Source: Comamonas granuli NBRC 101663 (GTDB lineage Bacteria > Pseudomonadota > Gammaproteobacteria > Burkholderiales > Burkholderiaceae_C). From it: 64,000 bases of DNA. A program made the position numbers and the translations under genes. Under the pieces are notes generated by a model. It searched no databases. It had not been told where the DNA came from and worked only from the letters and a program-made list of their open reading frames with translations. Positions 61,261 through 64,000 of the stretch are shown in pieces. How positions within the stretch are numbered: position 1 is the stretch's first letter; every line of letters starts with the position of its first letter. The stretch covers positions 124,001 to 188,000 of the forward strand of contig NZ_BBJX01000001.1 in assembly GCF_000739995.1 (NCBI RefSeq), written 5' to 3'.

Positions 61261-61905
61261 TCACAGCATGCGCGCCAGGCTTTCCTGCAGGTGCTCGGTC
61301 GGCAGGCGCTCGCCCGTGCGCACGAAACGGTGCAGCCGCCCCAGGGCAAAGGCCATGAGCATGCTGGCCCCCACTTGCGCATCGACGCTGGGCGTCGCCG
61401 ATCCCGCCGCGCCCGCGGCCGTGCGCAGGCACTGGCGCAGGCTCGATTCGATGCGCTCGAAAAACCGGTTCATGCGCGCCTGCAACCGCTCGTGCTCCAG
61501 CACCAGGGCGTCGCCCGCCATCACGCGCGCCAGGCCCGGGTTGCGCTCGCCAAACTGCAGCAGCAGCGCCACCACGCGCGCCGCCTGCGCCACGCCGCCC
61601 TCCTCGGGCAGGGCGCTGGCCTCCTGCGCAGGCTCGCCCTCGCGCCCCACGATCTGGGCCACGCGCGAGAACACCGCGTCCTCGATGAAGTCGATCAAGG
61701 CCTCGAACATCTGCGCCTTGCTGGCAAAGTGCCGGTACAGCGCCGCCTCGCTCACCTGCAGCCGCGCCGCCAGCGCCGCCGTGGTGATGCGCTCCGCACC
61801 CGGCTGCTCCAGCATGGCGGCCAGCGCCTGCAGGATCTGCTCGCGCCGCTCGCCCGGCCGCGGCCGGCGCCGCGGGGCTGGGGGGAGCCGGGTGGCGTCG
61901 TCCAT
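61261..61905 (-). CDS. slmA: Nucleoid occlusion factor SlmA
   Basis: 214 residues, TetR fold. N-terminal Pro/Arg-rich lead, then RREQILQALAAMLEQ and the HTH ITTAALAARLQVSEAALYRHF, which matches SlmA closely. SlmA binds SBS sites and blocks FtsZ assembly over the nucleoid. The ATG at 61905 is one base after the argB stop (TGACATG), so the two genes are coupled, an arrangement I recall from other Betaproteobacteria. Confidence 0.9.
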   Translation of the reverse strand: MDDATRLPPAPRRRPRPGERREQILQALAAMLEQPGAERITTAALAARLQVSEAALYRHFASKAQMFEALIDFIEDAVFSRVAQIVGREGEPAQEASALPEEGGVAQAARVVALLLQFGERNPGLARVMAGDALVLEHERLQARMNRFFERIESSLRQCLRTAAGAAGSATPSVDAQVGASMLMAFALGRLHRFVRTGERLPTEHLQESLARML

Positions 61906-61906
61906 G

Positions 61907-62803
61907 TCAATGGCTCTTGATCATGGTGCCGTAGGCCTGGTCGGTCAGGATCTCCAGCAGCATGGCATGGGGCACGCGCCCATCGACGATGTGCACCGCC
62001 TTCACGCCCGCCCGGGCCGCGTCGATCGCCCCGGCCAGCTTGGGCAGCATGCCGCCCGAGATCGTGCCGTCCTGCACGAGCGCATCAACCTCGCGCGGCG
62101 TCAGCTCGGTGATCAGCTGCCCCTGCTTGTCGAGCACGCCGGGGATGTTGGTGAGCAGCAGCAGCTTTTCCGCCCGCAGCACCTCGGCCAGCTTGCTCGC
62201 CACCACGTCGGCATTGATGTTGTAGCTCTCGTTGTTCTCGCCGAAGCCGATGGGGCTGACCACGGGAATGAAGGCGTCGTCCTGCAGCGCCTTGACCACG
62301 CTGGGGTCTATGGCCACGATGTCGCCCACCTGGCCCACGTCGTGCTCCAGCGCGGGGTCCTTGTGGTCCAGCAGCTTGAGCTTCTTCGCGCGGATCAGGC
62401 CGCCATCGCGCCCCGTCAGGCCCACGGCCTTGCCACCCGCCTGGTTGATCAAACCCACGATGTCCTGCTGCACCTCGCCGGCCAGCACCCATTCGACCAC
62501 TTCCATGGTCTCGGCGTCCGTCACGCGCATGCCCTGGATGAACTGGCCCTGCTTGCCCAGGCGCTTCAGGGCCGTCTCGATCTGCGGACCGCCGCCGTGC
62601 ACCACCACCGGGTTCATGCCCACGAGCTTGAGCAGCACCACGTCCTCGGCGAAGTCCTGCTGCAGCTCCGGGTCGGTCATGGCGTTGCCGCCGTACTTGA
62701 TGACCAGGGTCTTGCCGTGGAACTTGCGGATGTAGGGCAGCGCCTGCGCAAGGATCTCGGCCTTGTCGCGCGGGGCAATGGAGAGAAGGGCTTCAGTGGT
62801 CAT
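61907..62803 (-). CDS. argB: Acetylglutamate kinase ArgB
   Basis: 298 residues. Second step of arginine synthesis; phosphorylates N-acetylglutamate. ATP/substrate loops KYGGNAMTD and [11 protein letters not shown] are intact, as is the [14 protein letters not shown] region and the late ISGGMLPKL. Canonical length and start ([17 protein letters not shown]). Probably the first gene of an argB-slmA unit. Confidence 0.95.
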   Translation of the reverse strand: MTTEALLSIAPRDKAEILAQALPYIRKFHGKTLVIKYGGNAMTDPELQQDFAEDVVLLKLVGMNPVVVHGGGPQIETALKRLGKQGQFIQGMRVTDAETMEVVEWVLAGEVQQDIVGLINQAGGKAVGLTGRDGGLIRAKKLKLLDHKDPALEHDVGQVGDIVAIDPSVVKALQDDAFIPVVSPIGFGENNESYNINADVVASKLAEVLRAEKLLLLTNIPGVLDKQGQLITELTPREVDALVQDGTISGGMLPKLAGAIDAARAGVKAVHIVDGRVPHAMLLEILTDQAYGTMIKSH

Positions 62804-62867
62804 GGAACGGGGCACAAAGGCGCGAAAACTCAGGAATCCGCAAATTGTGCCGCATTCCACCGCGGGC

Positions 62868-63968
62868 TCAGCGCCGCAGCCAGGCCGGCACCTTGAAGCG
62901 CACAATGGCCAGGTAAGCCGCCACGTAGGTCACCACGAACAGGGCACAAAAGGCCATGAGCACCCAGGTGTTGTTCCAGAACAGCACCGCCGGCACCACT
63001 GTGAGCAGCGTGAACCCCCACAGATAGGGCGAGGTGCGGTTGTTGCGCATCAGCATGCGGCGCGAGGCATCGTCATGGAACACGCTGCGCACGATGCGCC
63101 GGTAGATGAGCTGGTGGAAATGCAGCGCATCGGCCACCCCCGGCGAGACGCCGCGCACCCATTTGCGGTACATGGAGAACACCGTCTCCCACACCGGGTA
63201 GATGAGCAGCAGCATCGGGAACCAGGGCGAGACCTGCGCATTGCGCTGCACCAGCGACACGCTGGCCAGCGCAATCACCACGCCCCACACATAGGCCCCA
63301 CCATCGCCGGCGAACAGCATGCCGCGCGGGTAGTTCCAGAGCAGAAAGCCCCCCGTGGCCGCCGCCGTGGACACCAGCAGCGCCGCCAGCGCCCGGTCCC
63401 CCACCTGCAGCGCCACATGCGCCAGCGCCAGGCACACGATGACGGCCACCATGCCCGCCAGGCCGTTGTAGCCGTCGATGATGTTGAAGGCATGGGGCAG
63501 GCCGGCGATGGCGAGCAGCGCCAGGGCCATGCCGATCCAGGGCGCGCCCGCCCACAGCCAGTCCAGCCAGGGCAGGTCCAGGCGCGGCACCGCCAGGCCC
63601 AGCAACAGCACGGCCAGCAGGCCCGAGACCGCCGTCAGGCCCAGGCGGTAGCGCACGGTGAGCCGCTGGGTCAAATCCTCCGCGATACCACCGGCCGCTG
63701 CCGGCAGCAGGGTCAGCAGCCACAGGGCCACCCAGCCGCCCAGCCGCAGCGAGCCCACATCTCCCAGCCAGGACTGCGCCATGCCCAGCCCCCAGGCGGC
63801 CATGGTCCCCAGCAGCACCGCCAGGCCGCCCAGGCGCGGAACATCGCCATGGTGAAAGCGCTGCGGCATGCCCTCGCTGTAGTTGGCGGCGTGGCTGCGC
63901 ATCCAGCGCACGATGAAGCCCGCAGCCAGTGCTGCGACGACAAAAGCCACCACGGACAGGAGAATCAT
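62868..63968 (-). CDS. Glycosyltransferase family 4 (MraY/WecA type)
   Basis: 366 residues, about ten membrane helices. Belongs to the polyprenyl-phosphate sugar-1-phosphate transferase superfamily: [18 protein letters not shown], the acidic [11 protein letters not shown] site, the [13 protein letters not shown] loop (family NxxDGxNG motif) and [11 protein letters not shown], corresponding to the HxH region. Closest to WecA-like members that start O-antigen, capsule or other glycan synthesis. The sugar is unknown. Only 31 bases of upstream sequence are in the window. Confidence 0.88.
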   Translation of the reverse strand: MILLSVVAFVVAALAAGFIVRWMRSHAANYSEGMPQRFHHGDVPRLGGLAVLLGTMAAWGLGMAQSWLGDVGSLRLGGWVALWLLTLLPAAAGGIAEDLTQRLTVRYRLGLTAVSGLLAVLLLGLAVPRLDLPWLDWLWAGAPWIGMALALLAIAGLPHAFNIIDGYNGLAGMVAVIVCLALAHVALQVGDRALAALLVSTAAATGGFLLWNYPRGMLFAGDGGAYVWGVVIALASVSLVQRNAQVSPWFPMLLLIYPVWETVFSMYRKWVRGVSPGVADALHFHQLIYRRIVRSVFHDDASRRMLMRNNRTSPYLWGFTLLTVVPAVLFWNNTWVLMAFCALFVVTYVAAYLAIVRFKVPAWLRR

Positions 63969-64000
63969 GGAGCGCCGATGTTACCCGTGCCGGTACCACG

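Overview
The window is GC-rich bacterial chromosome, most likely from a member of the Comamonadaceae (Burkholderiales, Betaproteobacteria; Acidovorax-like). Three things suggest this: the housekeeping neighbourhoods (mraZ-rsmH-ftsL-ftsI-murE, hslVU, dapF-DUF484-xerC, argB-slmA), the closest remembered relatives of the proteins, and two dense families of intergenic repeats that I associate with this family. The assignment is inference; no 16S gene is present. I saw no tRNA, CRISPR array, prophage, IS element or integron.

Layout. 1-3447 (minus) is the start of the division and cell-wall cluster (murE edge, ftsI, ftsL, rsmH, mraZ) with a four-repeat MraZ box upstream. 3755-5716 (minus) is hslVU. 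5857-9586 (minus) holds a TPR/STAS-like protein, a zinc-ligand-poor DksA and a His-rich COG0523 GTPase. 10112-11866 (plus) is a Cache-domain chemoreceptor. 12252-21800 (minus) is the most unusual part: a DUF2946 protein, a TonB-dependent receptor, ExbB, ExbD, TonB, an exported and membrane-anchored CobN homologue of 1412 residues, a second ExbB-like channel protein and a DUF2149 protein. Most of these genes overlap or lie within 15 bases of each other. 21861-24580 (minus) is dapF-DUF484-xerC. 24640-28145 (plus) has a GST, a NUDIX/beta-lactamase-fold fusion and an RsuA-like protein without its catalytic Asp. rnpB lies at 28228-28563 (minus). 28618-36843 is mixed metabolism: methyltransferase, cysK, ald, a beta-solenoid protein, a FAD oxidoreductase, htpX and pyrC. 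37097-41295 (minus) is a glutamate/aspartate ABC importer with two binding proteins. 41536-45612 pairs a LysR (HypT-like) regulator with a divergent TRAP transporter. 45879-61141 holds an Atm1-like exporter and a long series of acyl-CoA genes (thioesterases, crotonases, thiolase, FadN-type fusion, acyl-CoA dehydrogenase, two TetR regulators). 61261-63968 (minus) is slmA, argB and a GT4 glycosyltransferase.

How the genes work together. The 12-22 kb operon looks like an outer-membrane uptake route (receptor plus its own ExbB/ExbD/TonB motor) delivering a tetrapyrrole or metal complex to a periplasmic CobN-type chelatase or dechelatase. That enzyme seems to be paired with its own proton-channel module (ExbB-like plus DUF2149, which has an ExbD-like Asp in its membrane helix) rather than with the usual AAA+ ATPase subunits. 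This resembles the Bacteroidota hmu (HmuR/S/U/V) arrangement. The cargo cannot be read from the sequence. The fatty-acid genes at 53.9-61.1 kb look like one TetR-controlled beta-oxidation operon with an inverted-repeat operator candidate at its head.

A short repeat of about 60 bp occurs at least ten times. Most copies are intergenic, but one is read in frame inside dapF, one supplies the start codon and signal-peptide core of a DUF2147 protein, and one supplies the last codons and stop of an ABC exporter. A longer repeat of about 110 bp occurs six times plus one deleted copy, mostly directly at gene ends.
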